A stretch of 64,000 bases of DNA from Paenibacillus sp. FSL H3-0469 (GCF_038051945.1 NZ_CP150302.1:3596001-3660000), one strand, 5' to 3'; positions 7,919 through 15,092 are shown, numbered from the stretch's first letter. Program-made: numbers and translations. Notes: generated from the sequence alone by a model not told the origin.

Positions 7919-8812
7919 ATGTTTATTCATTATACAAAAACACATTTGGAGCATTTCGTGGAGAACCTCTACATAACCCATTCGATTCTGCAACCGGAGG
8001 ACATCACAATTCCTAAGTTATCAGAAGAGTTAGATGTGCTTGTTAATTATGCGTCGATTACAAGCCGTGCTTATGAGTCCTCATTAGGTGTACGTTATAT
8101 ACTTCTGGATAATCGGGATTCTCCTATGAAGCAGCGGTTTAATTTTCTGCATGAGCTATGCCATATCCTGAGACACGCCGGCAATCAGACGGTAATGCCT
8201 GTCCCCTTCATCAAAGCGCAGGAGGAGGATGCTGAGAAATTCGTTTTTTATGCCACCATGCCCTTTTTTATGCTCCGAACGTACAGTTTATCCGATGAAT
8301 ATTCTATTGCAGTTCAGCAGATTTCAGAGCTCTTTGGTGTACCCATAGATATGGCCAAAAGCCGGTTTGATCAAATCTTACGTCGGGAGTATGAGGGAGA
8401 AATGTGGCCTAAGAGGAGAAAAGAGCATCAGTATGCCTTTTATCAAGCTGAAGAGGAATGGTGCCAAGCTTCGGATCAACCAGCAGTCTTTGCCTATTAT
8501 GATCCTCACAGCACTTTGGATGGCCCCGATCAGCTTATTGTCTTTCTTGATCAGCACACGTTATCTACAGGAACTGAATGGAGGATTCCTTTGGAGGAGA
8601 GATTTCAAGAAATTGAGCTGGATGTCCTGAGGAATTTAGAACTTGCGCCAGCCGCAAAGGGAGATCTGATCTGCTTCGATGGACAGCTTACCTTACAGCT
8701 TCACCAGCTTGTACACAGGTATGGTTCATCCAAACGAAACTTTGTACTCCAAATGAGAGATGTTGAACAGATCTTTGAAGCGGATCAGAGTACGGTGCGA
8801 AGATTTTTGTGA
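7919..8812 (+). CDS. ImmA/IrrE-type zinc metalloprotease (anti-repressor), left cluster
   Basis: A 297-aa protein with the zinc-protease motif HELCH at about residue 77 (FNFLHELCHILRHAGNQ) and a downstream EEDAEKFVFYA segment that supplies the third ligand region. In ICEBs1 and PBSX-like elements such proteins cut the adjacent repressor and induce the element. It follows the repressor by about 100 bases on the same strand. It is closely related along its whole length to the prophage protein at 45,526 (KTHLEH, PEDITI, HELCH, RHAGNQT, QILRREFE or EYE). No integrase follows, unlike in the prophage. Confidence 0.88.
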   Translation: MFIHYTKTHLEHFVENLYITHSILQPEDITIPKLSEELDVLVNYASITSRAYESSLGVRYILLDNRDSPMKQRFNFLHELCHILRHAGNQTVMPVPFIKAQEEDAEKFVFYATMPFFMLRTYSLSDEYSIAVQQISELFGVPIDMAKSRFDQILRREYEGEMWPKRRKEHQYAFYQAEEEWCQASDQPAVFAYYDPHSTLDGPDQLIVFLDQHTLSTGTEWRIPLEERFQEIELDVLRNLELAPAAKGDLICFDGQLTLQLHQLVHRYGSSKRNFVLQMRDVEQIFEADQSTVRRFL

Positions 8813-8889
8813 GCAGATATAAACAGTTTCTCCCCTGGTTAAATGTAATAATCTTCCACTGAAAAACCTGGCCGCTCCTCCGATGTAAA

Positions 8890-8915
8890 TCAAAAAGCCC
8901 TAGATCACTGGGCTA
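8890..8915 (-). terminator. Hairpin terminator, minus-strand orientation
   Basis: On the minus strand AGCCC and GGGCT enclose a 9-base loop and are followed by TTTTTG. It lies between the protease gene and the rpsI-derived repeat and would stop leftward transcription. Confidence 0.55.
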
Positions 8916-8929
8916 CCGACTGACAGAAC

Positions 8930-8975
8930 ATAAAAAAAGCTCCCAACCATAAAGGCCAGGAGCTTCCATTCCTTG
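8930..8975 (-). terminator. Original rpsI terminator, stranded at attL
   Basis: On the minus strand an AGCTCC/GGGAGCT stem with a short loop is followed by a run of seven T. It lies 15-50 bases beyond the stop codon of the rpsI-derived repeat, where a ribosomal terminator is expected. Before the prophage inserted, this hairpin would have been directly downstream of rpsI. Confidence 0.7.
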
Positions 8976-8987
8976 AACAAGGAAATC

Positions 8988-9047
8988 TTAACGTTTCGAG
9001 AACTGTGGAGCGCGACGAGCAGCTTTGAGGCCGTATTTCTTACGTTC
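8988..9047 (-). repeat. attL core: 60-bp copy of the rpsI 3' end
   Basis: Sixty bases are identical to 47,735-47,794, in the same orientation, and correspond to the last 19 codons plus stop of rpsI. Outside these limits the two copies differ at once. With the integrase next to the other copy, these are the attachment-site cores. Excision between them would release a circle of 38,747 bp and leave rpsI intact with its own terminator. Confidence 0.93.
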
Positions 9048-9138
9048 TTAAATAACGATTTACGATTAGTTCCGATTGCCGCATATAATAGGTAGTTTTT
9101 CGATTTTGATTTCGATTAATTCCGATTAGTTCAGATGC

Positions 9139-9163
9139 AAATATGGTCAGAATATGGTCACGG
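9139..9163 (+). repeat. Attachment-site arm repeat, left copy
   Basis: A 25-bp block with two ATATGGTCA units spaced 11 bases apart matches 47,636-47,660 at 24 of 25 positions in the same orientation. It lies 91 bases inside the left core; the other copy lies 74 bases inside the right core. Paired direct repeats on both sides of a core are typical of integrase arm-type sites. The role is inferred. Confidence 0.6.
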
Positions 9164-9171
9164 ACTCAGGC

Positions 9172-9453
9172 TTAATATGCTGGGTCCTCCACTTTCAAAA
9201 TGTCTCGGAACGGTATCTTCACAGTATCATTATAACCCTGTCTAATGTGAATTAACTGCTTGTCACCGTCCAGTTTTTCAACAGTTCCCTGAACAGCTCC
9301 TTGTCTGTAAACGAGTAAAATCAATGGCTTATCAGTCTGCTTTGCTTCCTGGAGTCTTTCAGCAATTTCCTGTTGAGTGAATTCATCCAGTTTAGGACGA
9401 TCATCATTTTTTCGTTTGCTCGATGGCTTAGGTATGGCTGTCATTTTCATCAT
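9172..9453 (-). CDS. YolD-like protein
   Basis: A 93-aa protein whose C-terminal half (TVEKLDGDKQLIHIRQGY then IPFRDILKVE) is the YolD-like fold. Members are usually encoded beside Y-family translesion polymerases (UvrX/DinB) in Bacillus phages and chromosomes, and are thought to act with them. Here no polymerase gene is present, so it is an orphan. ATG start at 9453 with GAGAGGATG upstream. Two LexA-like boxes overlie its promoter, so it should be induced by DNA damage. It is the first gene inside attL and reads towards the attachment site. Confidence 0.8.
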   Translation of the reverse strand: MMKMTAIPKPSSKRKNDDRPKLDEFTQQEIAERLQEAKQTDKPLILLVYRQGAVQGTVEKLDGDKQLIHIRQGYNDTVKIPFRDILKVEDPAY

Positions 9454-9458
9454 CCTCT

Positions 9459-9505
9459 CGAACGTTCGTTCTCATATTATATACGAATAAACGTTCTTAT
9501 TTCAA
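9459..9505 (-). promoter_or_regulatory. yolD promoter with two LexA (SOS) boxes
   Basis: On the minus strand TTGAAA (9505-9500), an 18-base spacer and TATAAT (9481-9476). Read on the plus strand, CGAACGTTCGTTCT (9459-9472) differs at one position from CGAAC-N4-GTTCG and lies just downstream of the -10 box. CGAATAAACGTTCT (9484-9497) has two differences and fills the spacer. Together they would allow tight LexA repression. Confidence 0.78.
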
Positions 9506-9558
9506 GATAATAAAATCGAGTTAAGGAAAATTCCCCCTAAGTAAACACATAAGTAACG

Positions 9559-9618
9559 CGCGTAAATAACACGCATTTTCTTGTTGACGCGCATTATTTA
9601 CGCGTGTTCTAATATAAT
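9559..9618 (+). promoter_or_regulatory. Promoter/operator region of hicAB pair 1
   Basis: A 16-base inverted repeat (CGCGTAAATAACACGC at 9559-9574 against GCGCATTATTTACGCG at 9589-9604; 14 of 16 positions pair) surrounds a TTGACG box at 9584-9589. A TATAAT follows at 9613-9618, with an overlapping TAATAT at 9610. The spacing is longer than usual (20-23 bases), so the exact promoter is uncertain. The palindrome is the likely HicB operator. Confidence 0.55.
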
Positions 9619-9634
9619 AGAAGGGAGGGAGATA

Positions 9635-9850
9635 ATGGGGAAGCAAAGAACATTACGACAAGTACTTAAGACCTTGAGGAAAGAAGGCTTCGCACCTTCA
9701 GCAAATCACGGTCATGGCGGCAGTCACCAGCGCTGGATACACAAGGAAGACCCTACCCGGTATGCGGACGTAAGCAGCCATAGCAGCGGGGACGTATTCG
9801 CCAAAGGTACTTTAAAGAGCATGGAACGGACTTCCGGGGTTGAGTTTTAA
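9635..9850 (+). CDS. hicA: HicA toxin (mRNA interferase), pair 1
   Basis: A 71-aa double-stranded-RNA-binding-like toxin. The family pattern is present: an N-terminal LRQVLKTLRKEGF helix, then GSHQRWIH with the conserved catalytic-type His, then a C-terminal AKGTLKSMERTSG helix. HicA enzymes cut mRNA independently of ribosome position when not bound by HicB. The ATG at 9635 was chosen because AGGGAGGGAG stands just upstream; an earlier in-frame ATG at 9581 falls inside the operator. The stop codon lies within a hairpin at 9834-9856. Confidence 0.85.
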   Translation: MGKQRTLRQVLKTLRKEGFAPSANHGHGGSHQRWIHKEDPTRYADVSSHSSGDVFAKGTLKSMERTSGVEF

Positions 9851-9856
9851 CCCCGG
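9834..9856 (+). other. Hairpin enclosing the hicA-1 stop codon
   Basis: CCGGGGTT and AACCCCGG pair perfectly around a 7-base loop; the TAA stop overlaps the loop and the right arm. There is no T-run after it, so it is more likely an RNA-processing or translation-balancing structure than a full terminator. The second hicA has a comparable hairpin. Confidence 0.55.
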
Positions 9857-9912
9857 AGTTTCCCCCTACCCCTCCCCACGAGTGAAAGATAAAATGAAGG
9901 AGTGTGAATTTG

Positions 9913-10329
9913 TTGAAAACACATTATGTCTATCCTATCGTTGTTGAGCGGACGGAATCAAATCTAAGCATGTACTTCCCCGACTTTCCAGGTACAGCAA
10001 TAACAGCGGTCGAGTTGATAGAGGGATTAGGAAGGGCGAAAGAGATGTTGGCGTTCCGCGCGCAAGAACTGGAGGAAGCCGGGCACCCCCTCCCTACTCC
10101 CTCGGAGCCAGATCAAATCGAACTGGAGGATGAGAGTGACAAAATTGTTTTCGTTGAGGTGTATATGCCGCCCTACCGGGATGCCGCAGCCAACAAGGCC
10201 GTAACGAAAAACTGCACGCTTCCTAAGTGGCTGCGTGACGCTGCCGATGATGCTGGTCTAAATTTTTCTCAGGTTCTGCAAAACGGATTAAAGGACGCTC
10301 TGGGGATTGATAAGCAAGGTCGATTTTGA
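9913..10329 (+). CDS. hicB: HicB antitoxin, pair 1
   Basis: A roughly 138-aa antitoxin. The N-terminal HicB fold (YVYPIVVERTESNLSMYFPD, then LGRAKEMLAFRAQELEE) neutralises HicA. The C-terminal LPKWLRDAADDAGLNFSQVL is a small DNA-binding module expected to bind the operator. TTG at 9913 is preferred as start because it aligns with the second HicB (both begin L/M-K-x-x-Y-x-YP) and AAGGAG lies 10 bases upstream; TTG 9910 and GTG 9904 are also possible. It follows hicA by about 60 bases, toxin first. Confidence 0.83.
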   Translation: MKTHYVYPIVVERTESNLSMYFPDFPGTAITAVELIEGLGRAKEMLAFRAQELEEAGHPLPTPSEPDQIELEDESDKIVFVEVYMPPYRDAAANKAVTKNCTLPKWLRDAADDAGLNFSQVLQNGLKDALGIDKQGRF

Positions 10330-10382
10330 ACATCTGCCCTGCTTCCTTATTAGGTCGCATTACCCTTAAACTATGTGAATAA

Positions 10383-10420
10383 AAAGAGCCGCGCGGGATC
10401 ATTCCTGTGGCGGTTCTTTA
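10383..10420 (+). terminator. Terminator after hicAB pair 1
   Basis: AAAGAGCCGC and GCGGTTCTTT pair across a loop of about 16 bases and are flanked by A- and T-rich sequence, so it could act in both directions. Confidence 0.55.
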
Positions 10421-10487
10421 ACATGCTCTATTGCAGAAATTAAGGTAAGGCAAATTTTCCTGAGCAACATCTATTTCATAATATAAC

Positions 10488-10516
10488 TTGCAATACGTAC
10501 TAATACGTGTTATAAT
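10488..10516 (+). promoter_or_regulatory. Promoter of hicAB pair 2
   Basis: TTGCAA (10488-10493), a 17-base spacer and a perfect TATAAT (10511-10516). Two direct AATACGT repeats in the spacer, 10 bases apart, are candidate HicB binding sites. Confidence 0.7.
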
Positions 10517-10539
10517 ATTATTAGGAGGTGAGGGAAAGG

Positions 10540-10734
10540 ATGAAGAGTTACTCTTCAAGAGAGGTGTTAAGGATACTGAACAAAAACGGATGGTACGAAG
10601 TACACTCCGTGGGCGATCACTTCCAATACAAACACCCGACCATCAAGGGCAAGGTTACCATAACCCACCCGGTCAAAGATGTTGCAATACATATCCTAAA
10701 GGATATAGAGAAAAAGACGGGGCTGAAATTCTAG
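10540..10734 (+). CDS. hicA: HicA toxin (mRNA interferase), pair 2
   Basis: A 64-aa HicA toxin: SSREVLRILNKNGWYEV helix-strand, then GDHFQYKHP with the family's essential His, and a C-terminal HILKDIEKKTGLKF. The ATG at 10540 is preferred over an in-frame GTG at 10528, since AGGAGGTGAG (10523-10532) overlaps that GTG and is well spaced for the ATG. It differs from the first HicA in sequence, so cross-neutralisation is not assured. The stop codon again falls in a hairpin loop (10719-10738). Confidence 0.87.
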   Translation: MKSYSSREVLRILNKNGWYEVHSVGDHFQYKHPTIKGKVTITHPVKDVAIHILKDIEKKTGLKF

Positions 10735-10747
10735 CCCCTCCCTTTTT
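10719..10747 (+). terminator. Hairpin with T-run between hicA-2 and hicB-2
   Basis: GGGGCT and AGCCCC pair around an 8-base loop that contains the hicA TAG stop, followed by CCCTTTTT. It resembles a leaky terminator between toxin and antitoxin, so hicB may also need its own promoter in 10,748-10,800. Confidence 0.55.
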
Positions 10748-10811
10748 CACTTTTAATAAATAGATATATAATGATTTTGATTTTTAAAAATCAATAAGGA
10801 AGGTGTAAACA

Positions 10812-11195
10812 TTGAAGAAAAGCTATACGTATCCTGCAGTCTTGAACTTTACCGATAATCACATTGAAGTTTCCTTCCCTGATCTGGAGGAAGCCCTCTC
10901 CCAGGCCGATAATGTAGAGCAAGCCGTTAGACGCGCAAACGAAGTATTGAAACTCACCATTGAAAGCCGCTTAGAGGATAAAGAGGCAATTCCGTTACCT
11001 ACTCCATTAAATGATCTACAGCTTGAACCTAACCAGCGGACAATCGTTGCTACGGCGATTTTGAATGAAAAGGTGACTTACGTAAAAAAGACATTAACTA
11101 TCCCTAGCGATTTAAACGAAGATGCAGAAGTCGCTGGATTGAATTTCTCTCAGGTATTACAGCGTGCGCTCCGCGAGGAACTGAGTGGAAAGTAA
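10812..11195 (+). CDS. hicB: HicB antitoxin, pair 2
   Basis: A 127-aa antitoxin with the HicB N-terminal fold (YTYPAVLNFTDNHIEVSFPD, then QAVRRANEVLKLTIESRLED) and a C-terminal DNA-binding module (IPSDLNEDAEVAGLNFSQVL). TTG start at 10812 with AAGGAAGGTG upstream. It shares the LNFSQVLQ module with the first HicB. The gap of 77 bases after hicA holds a hairpin with a T-run, unusual for a pair that is normally tightly coupled. Confidence 0.86.
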   Translation: MKKSYTYPAVLNFTDNHIEVSFPDLEEALSQADNVEQAVRRANEVLKLTIESRLEDKEAIPLPTPLNDLQLEPNQRTIVATAILNEKVTYVKKTLTIPSDLNEDAEVAGLNFSQVLQRALREELSGK

Positions 11196-11399
11196 ACCGC
11201 CTGATGATGGCCAGAAGGGAACCGGCCGAAACCATTTTGCGCTACGGCGCAGGATGGTCGCGGGAACCCGCTACGAGCTGGCCGTACATGGCTGGCCTTC
11301 ACATATATTGTTCTTTAAAAATTTTTTTATGATATATAACACTTCATCCATTAAATACCGTAATATTAGATATTATGGATTTAAAGGAGATGGATTGTT

Positions 11400-12023
11400 T
11401 TGAAAAAGCTTTCTTTAGTTACTGGCGTTCTTTTTTCTCTTATTGTATTAAGTGCCTGTACTAATGATACAACCGCAATCAAAGATGAAACCCCCGCTCA
11501 GGCGAAAGTCGAAGCTTCAAGTCCGACAGAAGAACCGGCTGCTCCTACAAAAGCACCGACACCAGAACCCACAGAGGCACCAGTTGAAGACATTTGGACT
11601 TACTACAATGACGCGACTTGGACGGATGATTTTAAAGGACTTGTATCCACAATTGAAAAAGTTGTTGTATCAGATCGCGCGCCACAAGAAAATGATCAAA
11701 ATGATCTCACTGCATCTGCTGTAGGCATAAAAGTGAAACTTGAAAACACTACCGAAAAGTTGTTTTCTACGTATCCTGATCAAGCGGTGCTTGTAACTTC
11801 TACAGGTGAACAGATCGAATCACCGAGTATGTTTTTGTCAGAACATATAGGCGGAGATATTGATGAAGGTGTTATTAAAGAAGGGGATGTAATTTGGTAC
11901 TTAAAGCGCGGGCACGCCGCAGATATCAAATGGATTAAACTGAAGTGGAGAGCAATGGAAGGCGATGGTATGGGTACGGATGATGAAATAAAAGAATACG
12001 AAGTAAAAATACAGCTTAAATAA
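11400..12023 (+). CDS. Prophage lipoprotein (possible lysogenic-conversion gene)
   Basis: A 207-aa protein with a lipoprotein signal: MKKLSLVTGVLFSLIVLSAC, with the lipobox LSAC and Cys20 as the lipidated residue. A Pro/Thr/Glu-rich linker at about residues 35-65 leads to a C-terminal beta-rich domain with no family I recognise; it resembles the DUF4352-like Ig folds in size and position. TTG start at 11400 with AAAGGAGA upstream. It lies alone on the plus strand between the hicAB cargo and the lysis genes, and a strong terminator follows. That is the typical place of a gene expressed in the lysogen at the cell surface. Confidence 0.75.
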   Translation: MKKLSLVTGVLFSLIVLSACTNDTTAIKDETPAQAKVEASSPTEEPAAPTKAPTPEPTEAPVEDIWTYYNDATWTDDFKGLVSTIEKVVVSDRAPQENDQNDLTASAVGIKVKLENTTEKLFSTYPDQAVLVTSTGEQIESPSMFLSEHIGGDIDEGVIKEGDVIWYLKRGHAADIKWIKLKWRAMEGDGMGTDDEIKEYEVKIQLK

Positions 12024-12030
12024 TGATGAA

Positions 12031-12058
12031 CCCCGCCAGCATCAACCGGCGGGGCTTT
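12031..12058 (+). terminator. Terminator after the lipoprotein gene
   Basis: CCCCGCC and GGCGGGG pair around a 10-base loop, followed by CTTTT. It ends the plus-strand cargo and faces the end of the late operon. Confidence 0.85.
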
Positions 12059-12082
12059 TCATATTCCCAAACGCTTGCGAAT

Positions 12083-12355
12083 TTACTCTTTTGTTCCCCC
12101 CGGCCTATTACTCAGCACCAGCTCAAACAGACCGGTTGCTGACAAACCGGCCAGCCCGCCGCCCCAGAGCCGCAGCGTCAGGTCAAGGTCACTAAACGGA
12201 TACGCTGCCCAGCCGATCAGCAGGCCGATGATTAAGCCAATCCACGGCAGCAGGTTACGCGGTACGTTGACAGTGGTCTTCACGAGCTGGACCAACGCCA
12301 GCACGAATACAGAGATTAGAGTTGCAAACGCCAATACGTTATTTAGGACCTCCAT
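12083..12355 (-). CDS. Phage holin
   Basis: A 90-aa protein with two or three membrane segments (about residues 7-27, 35-52 and 60-82) and a short charged C-terminus (NRPGGTKE). It is the last gene of the late operon, one base overlapping the amidase gene. Holins form membrane lesions that release or activate the endolysin. The identification rests on size, membrane pattern and the cassette holin-amidase-XhlA. Confidence 0.78.
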   Translation of the reverse strand: MEVLNNVLAFATLISVFVLALVQLVKTTVNVPRNLLPWIGLIIGLLIGWAAYPFSDLDLTLRLWGGGLAGLSATGLFELVLSNRPGGTKE

Positions 12356-13038
12356 TATTTAGCCCCCTTGGTGGTCAGCGTGACCGTCTTCGTTACGTTG
12401 TTCCAGTTCACCGATGCGCCTAGAGCCTTGCCAACTGCCGCCAGAGGTACATATACCCGACCCTCGATTAGCACGCTATCATCGCCTAACCGATTACCGT
12501 TGATTACGGTCGATGCCTTATCTACCTTCATGTCCTTTTCCTCCTCATTAAGCTTAAGATTAATAAGCGCCTTGAACTGCACCCAGCCTGTCCATTTTCC
12601 GCCATCGTACATCAGACGCGGGCAAATTTTACCCGACCAATCGTAATGCCGCCGGAGCCGATCCACACCCCAGCCGCGTTCTTTGAGCATTCCCGCCACC
12701 AACATAACCGCATTTTCCAGCGTCTGCGCGTAGTTGCCGCTCTCACAGATTTCAATTCCGATGCTTGTCCGGTTGCCGGACTTGCTTCCGCTGCCGTCTC
12801 CAGAATGCCAACCAGACTCATTAAGAGGCAGACACTCTACCGCCTCCCGCTCATCCACAACAATGTGATACGACGCCTGCCGGACATTAAACGGATTCGT
12901 TAGCCATGAGCGCTCCCCTGCGGCGTTGCTGGACTCGTTTCCCGTGTTGTGTATGGTAAGCGTGGTGGCGCTCATGACATACCCTGGACGGCGCTTGTGT
13001 GGCGTGTTGCGCGGTATGTGATCCTTACGGTAGATCAT
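12355..13038 (-). CDS. Endolysin: N-acetylmuramoyl-L-alanine amidase (Amidase_2)
   Basis: A 227-aa lysis enzyme. Residues about 20-160 form an amidase_2 domain with zinc-ligand motifs TIHNTGN (near residue 29), a middle SIGIEICESGNY and LRRHYDWSGKICPR. The C-terminal 50 residues (VINGNRLGDDSVLIEGRVYV, then AVGKALGASVNW) form a copper-amine-oxidase-like N-terminal domain, a frequent wall-associated module in Paenibacillus proteins. It hydrolyses the amide bond between muramic acid and the peptide stem. Confidence 0.9.
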   Translation of the reverse strand: MIYRKDHIPRNTPHKRRPGYVMSATTLTIHNTGNESSNAAGERSWLTNPFNVRQASYHIVVDEREAVECLPLNESGWHSGDGSGSKSGNRTSIGIEICESGNYAQTLENAVMLVAGMLKERGWGVDRLRRHYDWSGKICPRLMYDGGKWTGWVQFKALINLKLNEEEKDMKVDKASTVINGNRLGDDSVLIEGRVYVPLAAVGKALGASVNWNNVTKTVTLTTKGAK

Positions 13039-13039
13039 T

Positions 13040-13441
13040 TTATTTTCCTCCTAAAAAGATGTATCCGATTATGACGAAGATCGTCCCGCCAAGCACGTAT
13101 TTAAGCAGATCCATCCAGAATTTACGTTCGGTTTGATTATCCTTACCCGACTGCTGCAGCAGCATGAAAATCCGGTTCTCCAGTTGATCAAACTTCCCCA
13201 TGATTGCGTTAAACTGGACCTTCATTTCGATTGTGGATTCTTTGATCTGCTTGATGTTCTCTTCATGACGATGGTCGCTCTCCTCCAGTAGCCTCAGCTT
13301 TGTATTCGCGGTGACATTCTCAGCAGATAGCCGGGTAAACTCCGCAGCCAGCCCTTGCAATTGTTGCTCAACCTCCTCCAGCCTTTGCATCGGCATCACA
13401 TCTCCGCTCCCTCCTCTGATTTGTTCTCCCCCGTCTGACAT
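13040..13441 (-). CDS. XhlA-like lysis accessory protein (haemolysin family)
   Basis: A 133-aa protein with a long coiled coil (about residues 18-100, RLEEVEQQLQGLAAEF onward) and a C-terminal membrane segment (YVLGGTIFVIIGYIFLGG). This is the layout of PBSX XhlA, which acts with the holin and amidase in lysis. It sits directly upstream of the amidase. Confidence 0.82.
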   Translation of the reverse strand: MSDGGEQIRGGSGDVMPMQRLEEVEQQLQGLAAEFTRLSAENVTANTKLRLLEESDHRHEENIKQIKESTIEMKVQFNAIMGKFDQLENRIFMLLQQSGKDNQTERKFWMDLLKYVLGGTIFVIIGYIFLGGK

Positions 13442-13479
13442 TCTGACTGCTCCCCCTCTGTCTCTAATGGTAGTAAAAA

Positions 13480-13514
13480 AGCCCCCGGGGATCCGAGGGC
13501 AAAATAAAAACGCC
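13480..13514 (-). terminator. Repeated hairpin, copy 1
   Basis: The 35-base block beginning AAAAGCCCCCGGGGATCC and ending AAAAACGCC also occurs at 15,117-15,152. The GCCC-CGG/CCG-GGGC stem with a flanking T-run on the minus strand fits a terminator behind a tail-fibre gene. Confidence 0.55.
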
Positions 13515-13616
13515 TCAATGGGCGCTGATGAAATATTTATTTCTCCATTTCACTAGGAGTGGTCATATTCTGTTTCACCTCCCCTCACATACATTCACAT
13601 ACATCAGGCTGCCGAA

Positions 13617-15092
13617 TTAAAATTGGTTGACAAGATAAGTTGTATAGAGGGGACTCATAGATGTTACTATGTGAGAAGCCCCAGCGCTGTTGTATACTGT
13701 CTGAGTATTGATGTCCAGCCCTAGTCCGTCTGCATTTTTAATTAGCATAGCTGTTGTATACCCTCCAGTTCCGGATGCGCCAAATCTACCGAATACGGCT
13801 ATAGCAACATTGTTTGGGTCAGTATTACCGCTTCGTTGTAATGATACAATGTACATAGTATCTTGGACCATCTGCGCAGATGCTCCGGTTAAAGGAAGAT
13901 TCCAAGGCTGCGTTGCGCCGGAAGCCATCATATAGATAAGACCTACCCACCTTCTCATGGCAGTGCCAGTTACGCCCATACGAGTGTAGCCGCGCAACAT
14001 GAAGGTAGGGTCAAGAGACACTGTGCCCCAGACCTTACTGCCGTTGACATATGCTGACTTGTTGGAGGCTATGTCTGCAGCAGTGGCCGTAGCATCATTT
14101 GTTGCAGCACCTGGCACGCCCAGTACGTTTCGTCCGGCCATAATATTTGCACTTGTGAGAGAACCATCAGATACTATAAATAAGGTGTCCTGATCGATGA
14201 AGCCAGTATTGAAGTTCCAGGGCTGTACAGCAAGATTCCCACCAGACGCTGAGGCCACGACTGCTGCGACTTCTAGGCCGCTGAAATCTTCTAGTGTGCC
14301 TGCCTGCATTTCTGTACTTCCACTACTAAAGAAAGTATCGTTCACCAATACATGTTCAGGGACGGCATTTGTGCCATTTAAGTCTACACCACCTCCTTCA
14401 CCCTGTAATTGAAAAGCCGCACCATCGTACACGACCGTGTACACTCCGTTCTGTAAGAGCTTCGGCAAGCTAGCATCGGGTTTAGTGATGTACTTAGCAC
14501 CTAAGCCACCAGGGTTAAGCGTAGGTGTAGTAAATGCGGAGCTGGCGACATGTGCTTTAAAGGTAAGACGTAAGCCAGCCGTGAGCGCAGTACCTGTAGC
14601 GACAGTTATGGCATAGGCAGAAGAGCTGCCTGTTGAAGTAGGTAAGCTTGCCAGGTTAGTGGCCTGCACTTTGTCGGCGGCGGACATCAGCCCATTGGCT
14701 GATGTAGTAGCTACAGAGGTACTAGCCTTAGCGTTCCAGGCTGCTTTCTCTGCATCAGTGGTAAATCTGTTGGACGAGTCCTGAACAATGATTGAAGGTG
14801 GATGGGTAGCAGGGTGCGTATACGCATTGGCCCCTGCGGCTACTCCGTCGAGTTTGGACTTATCAGCAGCAGACATGAGACCTGCCGCAGAAGCAGTAGC
14901 CGCAGTAGTAGATGCCTTGCCATTCCATGCCGTACGCTCCGTAGCGGTAATATGCTTCGTAGTATCGGCGGTGTGATCCTGCGCAGCCTTAACAGCAGTG
15001 TCCAAAATATCCATATTTCCGTTTAGATCGTTGATATCTACAATGTCCGTTCCTTCGGGTTTCTTCAGCCCTAAATTTCCTGTGGTCTTCAT
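13617..15092 (-). CDS. Tail fibre protein A (receptor-binding)
   Basis: A 491-aa fibre. The first 60 residues (MKTTGNLGLKKPEGTDIVDI onward) are nearly identical to fibre B at 16,207 and probably attach to the baseplate. Next come repeated ATTSANGLMSAADK-type units and Thr/Ala-rich shaft sequence, then a distinct distal half. The shared base with different tips suggests alternative or co-assembled receptor-binding proteins. Start ATG at 15092 with AAGGGAGCGAG upstream. Confidence 0.82.
   Translation of the reverse strand: MKTTGNLGLKKPEGTDIVDINDLNGNMDILDTAVKAAQDHTADTTKHITATERTAWNGKASTTAATASAAGLMSAADKSKLDGVAAGANAYTHPATHPPSIIVQDSSNRFTTDAEKAAWNAKASTSVATTSANGLMSAADKVQATNLASLPTSTGSSSAYAITVATGTALTAGLRLTFKAHVASSAFTTPTLNPGGLGAKYITKPDASLPKLLQNGVYTVVYDGAAFQLQGEGGGVDLNGTNAVPEHVLVNDTFFSSGSTEMQAGTLEDFSGLEVAAVVASASGGNLAVQPWNFNTGFIDQDTLFIVSDGSLTSANIMAGRNVLGVPGAATNDATATAADIASNKSAYVNGSKVWGTVSLDPTFMLRGYTRMGVTGTAMRRWVGLIYMMASGATQPWNLPLTGASAQMVQDTMYIVSLQRSGNTDPNNVAIAVFGRFGASGTGGYTTAMLIKNADGLGLDINTQTVYNSAGASHIVTSMSPLYTTYLVNQF

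Noticed and set aside
9048..9138. CRISPR-like array from the repeated CGATT units
   Set aside because: Units are too short and irregular, without spacers, and no cas genes are present.
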